DNA of 64,000 bases from Heterodera schachtii (Eukaryota > Nematoda > Chromadorea > Rhabditida > Heteroderidae): positions 156,322 through 220,321 of the forward strand of contig SIJG01000114.1 in assembly GCA_023374025.1 (NCBI GenBank), read 5' to 3'. Positions 1 through 11,440 of the stretch are shown here, piece after piece. Positions within the stretch are counted from its first letter, which is position 1, and the number at the start of each line of letters is the position of its first letter. The notes beneath the pieces were generated by a model that saw only the letters and a list, made by a program, of their open reading frames with translations, was not told where the DNA came from and made no database searches. A program made the translations under genes and the position numbers.

Positions 1-1204
1 AAATAATTCGAATTGAAATTGAAGAATTAATATAAAAAAACATGACCAAATTTTATTATTTTCACATCATAAGTTTGATAGTAGTGTGTGTAAATTATTT
101 GAATACTTTTTTACATTAATTTTATAGAATTAAAAATTTTAAAGTAAAATTTTAAAAATAATTTCACTATTTAATAAATTTCAAAGCTATTAAAGAAAAA
201 AATATACATTTTTAAAAATCAAAAGAAAATAATGATTATGATCCAAAATAATTTACTGATGTAACTTCGAGAAAGTTGAATTTTGATGATGAAAAGAAAA
301 GCCAGTAGAAGATGTTCGAGAAGATAAAGGAATGAAATCCAAAATAAATTAGCAATAACAAAAAATAAAGCGATAATTTTAAAATGAATATAATTTTACC
401 AAAGTTGAAAGTATGGTGTTCAATGGGTAAACACACCGAGAAAAGTAAATAACTAAGCAGATATAAGAAAAATATATAATAAAAATATATTTATTATTTA
501 ATAATTTTTAATTCTTTAAAAAAAAATCAAATAATAAATGATACACAAAAATTATTTATTCGCCTTATACTTTGAAATAGTTTATTTATTTTTGTTATCA
601 CTTTTTCTATGTGTATGAAAAAGAAAATTCCCAAAATTTTTTCCAAATATTCAAAATAAATAGACAATTTTGTCAAAATATTAATTATAATATGGGGAAG
701 ATTTGTATGATTGGTAAAAATTATAGCACAAATAAAGAAAAATTGAAATTCGAATAGAAAAGAAATAGAAATTAATTATAATATAATTAAATAAATAAAC
801 AAAAAACCGACATTGACGGAAGCACAGTACATCAAAGAAGTCTACGAGATTATTTGTAAATAAAATATCAACAGATAAAGAATGATAAGCAACTAAACAA
901 TAATTTAAATAAAAAATTTATTATTATTATTTTTAATCTAACACAAAATATCCAAAGCGTAGGACAGATAAAAATGAATAAAAATGTAAAACAACTGAAT
1001 AGATAAGCCAACGAATAAAAAAGATTTGTTATTTATTTATGTTCAATTGAAAAAAAAATGCTAAATAAATTGCTTAAAGAATTTTTGATTTTTTAAGTAA
1101 AATTTAATTTTGAGAAAAACTTTCCGAATCCATATAATTAGATAATTTTAATTTATTTAAATAGAAATTCTAATTTAAAATTTTATGCAAGATCTCTTTT
1201 GCTA

Positions 1205-1320
1205 ATTAACCCAAAATAGAGTCGAGGGGGGGGGGACGAGATTCCCGAGGGTAAACCCGGGAATTCTATTCCCGTTTCCCGTCCCGCTTTTTCTGTATTT
1301 CGTTTACCGTTTCCTGATGT
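1205..1320. repeat. GC-richer low-complexity patch with a G run
   Basis: A run of 10 G at 1226-1235 is followed by iterated CCCG/CCCGT motifs up to about 1320. A related patch of CCGGT/CCGTTACCG motifs lies at 1912-1968. Such patches stand out sharply from the surrounding A+T. They may be fragments of one dispersed element; no ends are definable. Confidence 0.5.
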
Positions 1321-4057
1321 TTTTTTTTATTATCGAAAGGACAAATTAATATTACAAATTAATATTATAATAAAATTAAGAAATAATTATATTAACATTG
1401 AAAAACCTGAAATGGTCAAAAAGAAAATTAAGAACTGATAAAGTGACATTGAATTAATAATTTTTATTATATATCTAAATAATGAAATTCGATATTTAAT
1501 TAAAAATAACCAAAAAAATCAGATCAAAAATAGCAAAAGCAAAAAAAGGAAACAAAAGTTTCTAATTTAAAGTTTGTAATCAAAAAAATAAAAATAAAAA
1601 AAAATTCAAAAAACGAACAACATGATAAAAGTTTGCCCGATGAAGTATAATAAATAAATTTTAGTTTCTTTTAAAATTAGACATTTGAGTAATTTAAATT
1701 AAAAGGAAACTGCTTATTTATCAGATTATTATATCAAATAAAATTTATTTAAAATTTAAAAACCTTTATTATTAATTATAACTTAAATTAATGTTTTTAT
1801 GAAAAATTTTCAATTTTCTTTCTTCATACCTACTTCAAGAACTTCCTACCACAAGAATTTCGTAAATTTTTAGAAAATTTAGAAATTTTTGATAAAAAAT
1901 TGTTAAAAATCAGTAACGGTCAGTGCCTTTACCGGTTAAAATGAAAATTACCGTTACCGCTTTACTCTAATTTAAATGAATAAGTTTGTCTCAATCTCTT
2001 TTTCTCATTATGTGAAAAAGGGATTCTTATAATTAAATAAAAGTAAATTAATTAATGGAGTAAAACCCAAAATTAATAATTCTGATAAATTTTAATTAAC
2101 AGAATTTATGAATAATTTTTTTTCAAAAAAAAATTGTTTTTATAAAACAAAATCCTTAAAATTTCAAGCGGTATACTAATCCTAATTTAAAAATAAATAT
2201 TTTTAAATTACAAATATTCGTGACAAGTATAACACTTATCGCATATGTAGAGAAGAGACGAACGAATAAGCAAAAAATATATATCAGAAATATGCAATTA
2301 TTTAGTGGAAAATAATCGAAAAAACAAAAATAAATAAATAAATAAAAGAAGGAAGATGTATTGACTAATAGTGAATTCTCTAATAGTGATAAGATTAAAT
2401 TTTCTGATTAATATCATATAAATAAAAGCACGATAAAAAGTCAATGAATAGCATTTAAAAATTAATTCTTTAGCATAATCCACAGAACATACGCAACTAA
2501 TTAAGAGTAATTAAAAAAAGATCTTATTTATTCAACCAAACCCTCTACATTATTAATTTTAATTTATATAATCAAAATTTCTTTAATTATATAGCTCAAG
2601 AGTAATGGACAATGTGTAAATTGAAAAATAAAAAGAATTAAAATATTAAAATAAACAAAATTATCTTGCATAAAAAGATTAAATTAATATAAAACATACT
2701 GAAATTCATAGAATTTATTAAGTAAAGCAAATATCAGAGCAAAAAATAACAAAGATAGTGTCACTAATCAAAAAATTTATTATAAATTTTATACCAAAGC
2801 CAAAAAAATAATAAAGACAGTGAAAACCAATGAATTTCACTTAAAAAATTTATCATATATAATTGCTTTTTTACAATTTTCGCAACAAAAAAAACAACCA
2901 ATAACTTTCTTTTAATATTTTTCAGTCATTTTTAGCCATATTTTAGGGTTGCTCCTCTCTACCCAACACAAAATTTCAGAAAAAAAATTAAAATTTTCTT
3001 TAAAAAAAGAAAAGTTAAAATTTAAAAAAAGAAAAATTTAATTGGTAAATTAAAAAAATAAAAAGTCTTGGACAATTTTAGCAGTGAATGTAGAACTATT
3101 ATTTTTTGATTTAAATAGGAATAAATATGTTTCATGTTAAAAAGTAACGTCAAATTCGATGTTGAGATATTCTAAAAAATCGGAGCTGATTCCCCCCTCC
3201 ACCCAGACTCCTTAAAGAAAAATGAGGTGCTTTCGTTTGAAAAAGTCAAAAATATTTTTTAATTCCTAACAAAATACTAAAAGAATTAATATAACTGTAT
3301 GCTTATTTTCAATTTAATTTGAACAAGCAAGAAAATAATTAAAAGTCGAAAGAATACATCGCATAGAAAATTATTGTTGGAGCCGAGAGAATTATTTAAT
3401 AAAATACAAAAAAGAAAAACAATTGAAATTAATCAAAAAATTACAATGTAATCAAATTTAAACAACGGTAAATTAGACTAAAATAATTTAAAAGAATATG
3501 ATTACAAACAATTAAAAGGGATAAACTAACATAAATTTTACAAAACAAATCTTTGAAACGATAAATCTCTTTTTGTTAAACCATTTCTTGTGAACATTTA
3601 ATAATATAAACAAAACAATATACATAATTTAAAGAGCAGAATGATTTCAAGAACAAAATATAAGCAAAAGATATAATATTTAAAGATTATCCAAAAAATA
3701 TGATTTAAAAATGGTGAAATAAATTACAGAAACATAAATTAATTGAAAGTACGCTTAATTTATTCCAAACAAGAAAATTAGAAACGATAATAAAAAATAT
3801 CATAAAACAGAAGCAGAAATTATATAACCTAAAATTAGAAATAATAATTAATTTAAGCTAAGACTTTTTTAAATGATATTTTTTAAATTTATCGATAAAA
3901 TTGGGTTGTCAGGAAAGTTGTTACAAAGTTGAATTTTTTGTGTATTTTTAAAAATATGAAAATAATAAATTACAAACAATTAAAAACCAAAGACAAAACA
4001 TAAAATTTTATATTTTTATAATAGAATACAAATTTATTTAAATTTATGTAATTTTAT

Positions 4058-4130
4058 TAGGGTCGCTCCCCGACCCCGAGCCCCCCGGCCCCCGACACGC
4101 GACATTTTTGACCCCCGACCCCCAACTTTT
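4058..4130. repeat. C-rich low-complexity patch (CCCCCGAC-like)
   Basis: Short irregular iterations of CCCCGACCC and CCCCCGAC are embedded in A+T-rich DNA. There is no ORF and no inverted repeat. It resembles the other CCGG/CCGA patches in the window (1205-1320, 38265-38412) only in composition. Confidence 0.5.
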
Positions 4131-5792
4131 TTTGTTTTTGTGACTTTTTAAAATTTAGTAATTATTATAGTAAATTAAAAAAAGATATATACCAATAAAT
4201 AAAAAATAAAAATAAATCAAAAAGATATCATAGTAATGCCCTAAATAAAACAATACATTTTATTCTTTATTTAAAAAAAATCAATTCTCACTTTTAAAAT
4301 AATTAAGTTAAAGTTTAAAATAATATTAAGGAGATGTATGTTTTATATTATAATTTTTTCAAATTTAAAGTCTTTTTAAAAGAAACAATTATGATTAAAA
4401 CCACGTTTAATTTAAATGTAGAAATATCGCGCTTTTTTGTGCCTAAAAACGAATCCCTAATGATGAATTAAAAGCGGCAATAATGATTTTTCAATTAACA
4501 GAATGTTAAGGGGATAAATATTTAATTCTAATATTTTCGCTTCAAAAAAAATAATATTTATTATGAATATTTATTATAATGCTACTAATAAAGAAAGGAG
4601 ATTGATTAAATTTAATGTAAAAAATTATCAACAAATTAAGCAGAATATACAAAAAAAAAAAATAATAATAATAATAATAATAACAATACAAATGAATAAT
4701 ATTTATTAACATAATAAACTATAAGTAAAACCATGGAAAAAATTAACACAAATAAGTCAATTGGCGAGAATAATTAAACAAAAATTATTACTTAAACTGA
4801 ATTTTTTTGCGTCAACCAAAAGCAATTTTATAGAAAAAATGTTGAATCTAAATTAAGATATAATATTACTAATAAATTTGCATCTATTCAATCAGTAATT
4901 AAAACAAAGAATTTAAAAAAATAATTACAATAATCTTTTATAACAAGAAAAATTATTGCAAAAATTAAGATTTTCTAACTAAGATATGCATAAATAAAAA
5001 AATTTAATTTTATTTTTTATGAATTTATATTGATAATAAAATCTAAAAGGAAAAAATTTGTTTAAATTAAAATATAATATAGTGAGACAAAAATGATCAT
5101 TTAAATAAACAATAGCAAAATTAAACGTCAATATAATCTTGATAATTCATTCACAGTGGAAGACGAGAAGTAAAAGAAGTAATAATCCGAAACATTTCAT
5201 TTTAACATTTTTCAATGCTTAATTTGGATTTGTTACAGAAGTTAGACGGTTTTTTTTTTATCAGTAAATGTGATAATTAAAAAAATTTTCTAAAAATAAA
5301 AAGAACGACAAATTAAAATATATAATTTTTTACAAATAAGAGGCAAATTTTTACAATTTAAAATTAAAATTTTCAAGGAAAACTTATTCGAAAAAAGCGA
5401 GGAGTATTGCAATATATTTTTTCAGAATGTAAAAATTATAAAGAAAAAGTCATGTCCTAAAATTATATTTTATTTTATCCATACATTTTAAAGCATAAAA
5501 ATCCAATAGAAAAATTTTTAAATATTTTTAATATTAACAGTGAAATTTTTGAAATTGAAAAAAATTAAAAAGCCTAAAAAAGGGAATTTGTTTAAAAAAA
5601 TTTTTCCAAATTTTTCAACGCCAAAATCACTTTAAAAATAACACAAAAGAAAAGAAATAAATATGCTAATTAATTTTTAAAAATTTAATTAAATTAGCAA
5701 ACTAAAAATCACCGAATAAGTAAAGAGAGTATATATAAAAATATAAAAAATTTACAAAAAAGGTAATATGAAAAATCGGCTTTTTCAAAAAG

Positions 5793-5911
5793 CACAAAAA
5801 ATTAAATCTTTAATATAAAATAAATGAATGTTTAAAACATCATCTACATACGCCAAGCAACGGCGTCAGCACTTACCAATGTTGTACAACATGATTTAAT
5901 GTACTAATTGA
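5793..5911 (+). repeat. Dispersed repeat, copy 1 (second copy 57933-58050)
   Basis: The segment from CACAAAAAATTAAATCTTT to a GTTGTACAAC-GTGATTTAATG-like end recurs in the same orientation at 57933-58050 with moderate divergence. It contains the distinctive palindrome-like GTTGTACAAC. No coding capacity is seen. Confidence 0.6.
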
Positions 5912-6695
5912 CACAATAAATTTTTGATAACAATTAATAAAGAAATGTCAAAAATTTAGCAAGAAAAATTTATTAGAAAAATTTAATGTTTTTTTAATTC
6001 TAGTGAGAAACTAAAAAAAAAAAAGAATTTCATCCAAAATTAACAAGTGGCGAACGCACTAATCCCCAAACGAGAAATAAAAAAACGAATAGTAATTAAA
6101 GTGCGAGAAAATTTAATGAAATAAATTTAATAAAAAAAGAATTATTTTAAATTCTTTAATGGTTTTAGAAAATTTCTTAGGAATGGAAGATTGCTTAAAG
6201 AGTAATTTACTTCTTAAAATCTCAAAATTTAAATATTAGAAAAATTTATGAAGAATTGCATATAAGCAAAAATACTGAAAAGTAGAAACAATTCATCAGC
6301 AGAAGAAGAAGCGAAAAAGTACAAAAAGGGACAAAGTGATGGACAATTACGAAAATAGTTAAAGCTAATAATATAAATTAGAGAAATATAACCTATTTTA
6401 AAATATGATTTGAATTAATTGAACATTGTAAAAATACAAAAATCTAAAATAACAAGATAAAATAGCGTAAATATAACAAATAGAATGAAAAGAAAACAAA
6501 TAAATTTACACAAAAATAATAATAAAAGAAAATAAATAAATAACGCAAATATAACAGAAAAGAATAAAATCTTTGAACAATTTACGAAAATAACAGTCGA
6601 AATAAATATTAATATTATAAAATAGCAATTAATATGAACAAATAAAACCAATTACAAATTCTCATTAAGATTTTCAATTAAAATTAAAAATAATC

Positions 6696-6850
6696 ATATT
6701 CACACCATCAGCTATAAAAATATATTGATAACATTAATAGTTTTTCCGGTATAAAATACATAAACAGTTAAAAACCCTTATTATCATTAGGACTTGCTAA
6801 ATAAATAGGAACAAATTCTATAATTTGAAATAAAGAAATCAGCTGTTTTA
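6696..6850 (+). repeat. Two adjoining dispersed repeats
   Basis: The first half (about 6696-6775, beginning ATATTCACACCATCAGCT) recurs at about 60677-60752. The second half (about 6780-6850, with TATCATTAGGACTTG) recurs at about 49939-50010. Both are in the same orientation. The two halves occur separately elsewhere, so this site is a mosaic. Confidence 0.5.
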
Positions 6851-7124
6851 AATTAATTTTTTATTAAATTCTTTATCATATTAAAATTAAAAATTTTTTA
6901 TATTAAAATTATTTATTTGAAAAATTGCGATAATAGAATCAAAAAATAAAAAATAATAATAATTATTTTCAATACTATTCTATTTGAAAATATCAACTGA
7001 AGATATTAACTAAATCAAAAAATTTTATATATCCAAAAAAATATATCGAAGTTTTAAATAATAAAAAAATATATAATAAAACTTATTGGTCTAAGTTTAA
7101 AATAAAGTTTTTTAAACCTGAGGA

Positions 7125-7325
7125 AAAAAATATATTCTGTATTATTATGAAAAACACATGCGCAATATAAACTTAATTAAACCGCCTAAATACATTCAAT
7201 AATTCTTTGATTTTATTTTTTTAAATTCTTATAATATAAAATTGATAAATGTTTATTGTCTTATTAAAACATGCATAATGATGACTAATACACCCATAAT
7301 TTATTAAAATATCATAAAATTGAAA
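7125..7325 (+). repeat. Dispersed repeat (second copy 53085-53305)
   Basis: Diverged same-orientation copies share a block including GCATGCATAATGATGACTAA-like sequence and an upstream TATGAAAAACnC block. No ORF and no terminal inverted repeats are visible. Confidence 0.55.
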
Positions 7326-7712
7326 CTATAAAAAAACAATACTTATAAGGAGTTTAAATTATATTAATAATAAATCGACTTATCAAGTCGTGATATATTA
7401 TGTAAATAATGAAAAAAAATTTATTCCGCTCAATATTCCTTTCCTTTATGATTTTGTTCTTGGACAGAATGCGTTAAAGCAGAAAAAATATGGCAAATTT
7501 TATCATTCTTATTTGCTATTTTAAATACTAAAATAAAGAAAACATTTTCAAAAAACAATAAAATTTAATATTATTAATAAATTTTAAAAAGACAAATTTT
7601 ACAAACTTTCTTGATTGAAAAATTACAACTTTTGGTATTTACAAAAAACTTGTTATATTCATAGGCTATCTATCTCCTCTCTAATCCAATGCTAGAGCCT
7701 GGATTTTGTGCA

Positions 7713-7836
7713 TAATAATTCAAGCAAATAATTTTGCATGTTAAAATATATTTATGGTTAAAATTGACTTATTGATTCAGGAATGGGAAGACTAAAAATG
7801 GGAGCCGTTTTCCATTAACTAAAATCCCTCAATTAA
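7713..7836 (+). repeat. Dispersed repeat (second copy 61238-61362)
   Basis: Both copies contain TTCAAGCAAATAATTTT, GATTGATTCAGGAA-type and ACTAAAAATGGGAGCCGTTT blocks in the same order and orientation. The copies are the better conserved of the older pairs in the window. Confidence 0.65.
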
Positions 7837-9226
7837 ATAAAATGGAAACAAATCGAAAATGTGAAAAAGAAATGAATTTTTTTTTAAATATTTAAGAATG
7901 TGTTTTTTACAGTTTAAGTTTATAAAATCTGGAAAAAAAAACTTATTTAAATGATACTTTTATAAGAACTAAAATGGTTTAAAAGTTCAATTAAAAAATG
8001 TAAAATTTAATTTGGAACATTTTCAACAAATTTATTATACAAAATGACAAATTATTTTTGTTTTTAAATTATGTGAAAATTGAAAATTTATCAATAGGCT
8101 TATGCCAATCAAAAATATTAAATATCTAAAATTAAAAATAATATTAATATTTTAAAAAAGAGAGGATGGATTTTCACAAAATTATTCTTATTTTAAATGG
8201 ATGGTTTAATAATAAATAATATTAAGGATTAAAATCAATTCCTTCCTATTATTAATAAAAAAAAAGAAAAAAATTTACACAATGAGAGTAAAAAATAAAA
8301 ATAATAATTGTTGATAAGCTTATTAAATAATTTAATATGAATATATGTAATGAAATTTTAATTCAAAATTTATTAATTTTTATTAGATGCAAACGCAAAC
8401 AAAAAAAGTCATAAACCCTCTAATGATAAGAAAAATGAAAATGAGAATACAATTCTTTAAATAATGAAATCTAAATAAGAATAACCTTCAGCAAACAGAT
8501 GAGAAAACAGTAGTGAAAATAAAATAGAAAACAATTATCATTTAATTATTATTCTATATAAAAAAAGAATGCATTTACAGTAAAAGTTAAAATCATAATT
8601 TTATTTTAATAGAAATTGAGTAAACTATTAAAGAATAAAGCGGGCATTGACGAAATTAGAAAAACGGTTATGGCCTAAAAAACTTAAAAAATATTTCAAC
8701 TTAAATAAATTTGAATTTATCTTATAAAAAGATCAAAAATAAAATTATATACAAAGATTATTAATTAAAACAATACGAGGAATATTAATTAAATTCAAAG
8801 AATAATTAATATTTAAAGAAAATTTGTTAAGTTGCAAATTTATTAAAGAAAAGAATTTTAATAAAATAATTTTTTTAATAATTGGTAACTTGTTGTCTTT
8901 TAAATCATATTTTCATTTCTAAGAATTTATTCAATATTTTAAAATTTTCAATTAAAAAGTAAATTTAACTAGAACAGACAAATTAAAACTTATAATTCAA
9001 GGAAATAAAAATATTTAAATTTATAAGGCACATAAATTGAGCAAAAAAAAATTAGATTAAAAATAAATAATAAAAAAAAATTTCGAAATATTTTTTATTT
9101 TTTCCCGAAATTAATAAGCTTTAAACAACTAATAAAATTTGCTTTGCCTTTACTGCTGCTGTATGCATTGACAAAAAAAAAAATTAAGTGTCTATCGTTG
9201 TGATTTTTTTTTTTTTTGCATTTTTA

Positions 9227-9430
9227 TTAATTGTTTTTTTGTTGTTTTGGATAGTAATTTGAGTAAAATTCGTTGAAAAATTGGTTAAAAAATTTTAAAA
9301 TTATTTTTTTGAGCTGCCCAAATGTCCATTTTTGCTTGGCGGCGCAAGTGTCGAGGCGCAAATTTCGCTCGCAAGTGTCGATTTTTCTGTGCGGCTCAAA
9401 AGTCGCAACACGGAAAAATGAAAGTAACAA
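9227..9430 (-). other. Doubtful 67-codon ORF at the left edge of the island
   Basis: An open frame of 67 codons on the minus strand. Its N-terminal half lies in the only GC-richer stretch here (about 9310-9420) and encodes a short direct repeat (IDTC...LDTC), caused by an 11-bp repeat GCAAGTGTCGA at 9344 and 9371. The C-terminal half is Asn/Phe/Lys-rich, as expected of non-coding A+T DNA. There is no family resemblance I recognise. It could be a degraded gene end, or simply the edge of an inserted element. Confidence 0.2.
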
Positions 9431-9659
9431 AATTTTGTTTTAGAAAACTTTTATATTAACAAAATTCATCTACACAGTAAATTCATTTGTATGCATTAAA
9501 AGTCATAATTATACTTAAAATGAATATAATTTTCTATTACAACAAAAAAATGAACTAATAAAATAAAATACTATAAATTGACTTTTATTAAATTTATAGG
9601 CAGGTGGGAAAGTAAATTATCAATCAAAACAATTAAATTTAATAATTTGAATCATATTT
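9431..9659. other. A+T-rich spacer, nothing seen
   Basis: A+T-rich interval between the doubtful ORF and the downstream end of the viral-type cluster. No polyadenylation context can be assigned with confidence, although AATAAA-like hexamers are frequent by composition. Confidence 0.5.
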
Positions 9660-9953
9660 TTAGACTGAAACGGCATATTTTTTGTTTATATTTAGTCCCT
9701 GCTCCTCTTTTAGCTTTCTGCGGGTAGCAAGCCTTTGTTGGGCTGTGTCCATTTCGTCAATTTCATTTGCGTAGTCAGACAGCATTGACATATCACCATA
9801 ATTTTGTGATGGTGTTGGCAGCAGATACCCGCCTTCCAACATTTGTTCATCGTCATCGTCACTTTCAGGTAAAGGAGCAGCTGCTGCCTCAGCGAGGAGA
9901 TCACGTACTACCCGGTTGTTGTTGTAAGTCACGACGCCTTTACTTCCATTGGT
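9660..9953 (-). CDS. Acidic ~90-codon protein of the virus-like cluster, start unclear
   Basis: The frame is open from 9953 (a stop lies at 9956-9954) to a TAA at 9662-9660. It has no ATG near its 5' end; the nearest start-like codon is GTG at 9932-9930, unusual for eukaryotic DNA. The product is acidic (a DDDDE run near the N-terminus) and Ala/Glu-rich, with a charged, probably helical C-terminal half containing AQQRLATRRKLKEE. Composition and codon use match the cluster, not the surrounding desert. Its 5' end overlaps by 14 nt the end of the 172-codon gene in another frame, so it may be that gene's C-terminal part after a frameshift, or an exon reached by splicing. I do not recognise the family; a small structural or scaffold-like role is only a guess from context. 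Confidence 0.55.
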   Translation of the reverse strand, partial: TNGSKGVVTYNNNRVVRDLLAEAAAAPLPESDDDDEQMLEGGYLLPTPSQNYGDMSMLSDYANEIDEMDTAQQRLATRRKLKEEQGLNINKKYAVSV

Positions 9954-10458
9954 TCAACCGACCATGTTTTATAAAAGATTGATGGTTTTTCTTTGTTCTC
10001 TGAGGACGCGGTGGACGAGGGGGGCGAGGCGGATGACTATCGTCAGACAAGGAAGATTGCTGATCTGGAAGGCTGGGATGGCGGCGGGGGTATTGAAAAG
10101 GAGGGGGAGGTGGTGGTGGTGGTGGTGGTGGTGGTGGTGGAGGAGGAGCGGGGGGTCGTGGCTGAGTGTTAACGACTTCGTCGTCATCATCAACAGCACC
10201 TCCATCTCGCTTAAGCAAAACACTCAAGCCCTTGGTTAGCTCAACTTTGGTAGGCCTATCGGCAAGCTCCCTTCTAATTTGCAGATAGCGCCTAAGCTGT
10301 TGATTGTATCGGACATTTTTTGTTGTCGGATTAGTCCGTTCACCCCTTGCACGGTCCAAATCATGCCTTACTGCATCCAAATTGATGACTCCTGTATCCG
10401 ACGCTGAGGTAAGCCCTCGGTAAATTTCTTGTGGACCAAGCAAAAATTTGTTAGCCAT
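9940..10458 (-). CDS. 172-codon protein with basic N-terminal domain and polyproline tract
   Basis: It starts at ATG 10458-10456 in a good context (AAAATGGC) 39 nt after the previous gene. Residues 1-85 form a charged, probably helical domain with many Arg and Gln residues. Then come an acidic DDDDE (90-94), 16 consecutive prolines (105-120), and a Pro/Arg tail (PPRPPRP near 143-151) ending in a basic segment. The proline run is coded by CCA/CCT triplets and could vary in length. Small basic proteins of this kind sit beside packaging ATPases in mid-size animal DNA viruses, where some are virion or core proteins. That comparison is from memory and unverified. It could carry on into the 9660-9953 frame through a frameshift near 9945. 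Confidence 0.65.
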   Translation of the reverse strand: MANKFLLGPQEIYRGLTSASDTGVINLDAVRHDLDRARGERTNPTTKNVRYNQQLRRYLQIRRELADRPTKVELTKGLSVLLKRDGGAVDDDDEVVNTQPRPPAPPPPPPPPPPPPPPPPFQYPRRHPSLPDQQSSLSDDSHPPRPPRPPRPQRTKKNHQSFIKHGRLNQWK

Positions 10459-10499
10459 TTTGCAAAAAGGTGAGCGTGAACAGCAAAATTGTCGGGTAT

Positions 10500-10664
10500 T
10501 TATGCGTTTTTGGTTACAAACGATTTCGCGACTTCAATTAACACGGGTGTTAGGAGGGCGGCAAACAACCCCCCAAATCCCGATCCTTTCTGGACAAGCA
10601 CACGTCTCGCGCCGCGTTCACTTCTCGCTCTGCTCATCCGTCGCACATTCTCAACATAAGGCAT
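10500..10664 (-). CDS. 54-codon basic/hydrophobic protein overlapping the ATPase end
   Basis: The preferred start is ATG 10664-10662, overlapping the last 14 nt of the ATPase frame (TGA at 10653-10651), a layout typical of compact viral genomes. The same frame is open upstream to an ATG at 10769, giving 89 codons, but that would overlap the conserved ATPase end heavily. The product has an Arg-rich segment (residues 8-22), then a QKGSGFGG motif and about 20 hydrophobic residues ending near the C-terminus, suggesting an amphipathic or membrane-active helix. The layout resembles small core or membrane-lytic virion proteins of adenovirus-like and adintovirus-like genomes; this is inference. A TATA-like ATAAAT at its stop could serve the next gene. 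Confidence 0.55.
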   Translation of the reverse strand: MPYVENVRRMSRARSERGARRVLVQKGSGFGGLFAALLTPVLIEVAKSFVTKNA

Positions 10665-11338
10665 TAATCTTCTTTTCTGCCGTGTAGTCAGTTGGAAACG
10701 AGAAGCAACAAGATTCAGACAAATTTCCACTGTTTGTGCGTAGACGCAGCGATGGGTCAGAGGATGCATGCATGTCGATTAGCAAATAGCCGTAAGGACG
10801 GGCGGTTGCTTGGCGGTACGCATCTAGGAAGAAGTCGAGCTGGCGCGGGAAAAGTTGGACTCCAATATTTCTGATGGATAACAGAAAGTTGGGTGCTCGC
10901 ATCAGTACCAGGTACTGGGAGGATAGGCGCGCCACTTTGATCTTTTTCTCAAACAAATTTTGGGTGACAAAAACTACCGCAAATTGATGGTGGTGGGATT
11001 TTTTGGTGAACAAATCTGACAGGTATCGCTCGTCCATGGAGAGCATGAGGTCATCGAGTATCAACAAAAGAGGCTTGGGCAAACGTTTGATCAACTCTTC
11101 TGACGGGACTCCCGCATAAACGTCAACCCCTGCTTTTTGAAGTACGGGCACCGCTGAGTTCATTTCACCAAAGCAATAAAGAATGGAGACCGCGCTGGGT
11201 GTGATTAACTCGGAGGACTCGGCAATAAATTTTAGTAGGAATTGGGTTTTACCTGAGGAGGAGGGCCCCGAAATAATTTAACCCAAAGGGCAATTTAAAG
11301 CAAATATCTTTATTGGAAAACGCTTGTGAATTTAACAT
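10651..11338 (-). pseudogene. Viral-type genome-packaging ATPase, frame broken before the P-loop
   Basis: Two minus-strand frames together cover about 227 codons, about the usual length for the compact packaging ATPases of Maverick/Polinton, adintovirus and Polinton-like elements. The first runs from ATG 11338 through about 19 codons ending LPFG. The second continues with IISG and a Walker A motif GPSSSGKT (11268-11245). The two are one base out of register at 11275-11281, and an in-frame TAA stands at 11280-11278. Further on are Walker B (LLLILDD, Asp pair 11055-11050), a TKKSHHHQ segment, a sensor-like VTQN (about 10968-10957) and, near the end, PYGYLLIDMHAS and LRLRTN. These motifs and their order fit the FtsK-HerA/A32-like family that pumps DNA into capsids. 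The break may be decay, an assembly indel in the short A run, or a +1 slip. The 170-codon frame from 11163 alone lacks the P-loop. Confidence 0.8.
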
Positions 11339-11440
11339 TATTTTTATTGTGATCAAGTGAAATGGAGTTCAAATAATTCCAAGGATTTAAATATGTTGTC
11401 GTTTCATACTGGTGGTTGCGGCTTTAAGGCTCGCAAAAAA
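11339..11440. other. Spacer between the 243-codon gene and the ATPase gene
   Basis: About 100 nt, A+T-richer than the flanking frames. On the minus strand it ends in an A-rich leader before ATG 11338. No clear TATA box is seen. Confidence 0.45.

Larger units (their letters stand above)
1..9180. other. A-rich repeat-derived desert, no gene seen
   Basis: Very A+T-rich sequence whose plus strand is visibly richer in A than in T. Open frames are short, Phe/Ile/Tyr/Lys-rich and typical of chance ORFs in such DNA. Diverged segments recur elsewhere in the window and are listed separately. I see no splice-consistent coding frame, RNA gene or intact transposon. Confidence 0.8.

Noticed and set aside
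9767..10239. Plus-strand frames including a poly-Trp run
   Set aside because: Antisense of the CCA/CCT proline tract; a run of tryptophans is not credible.
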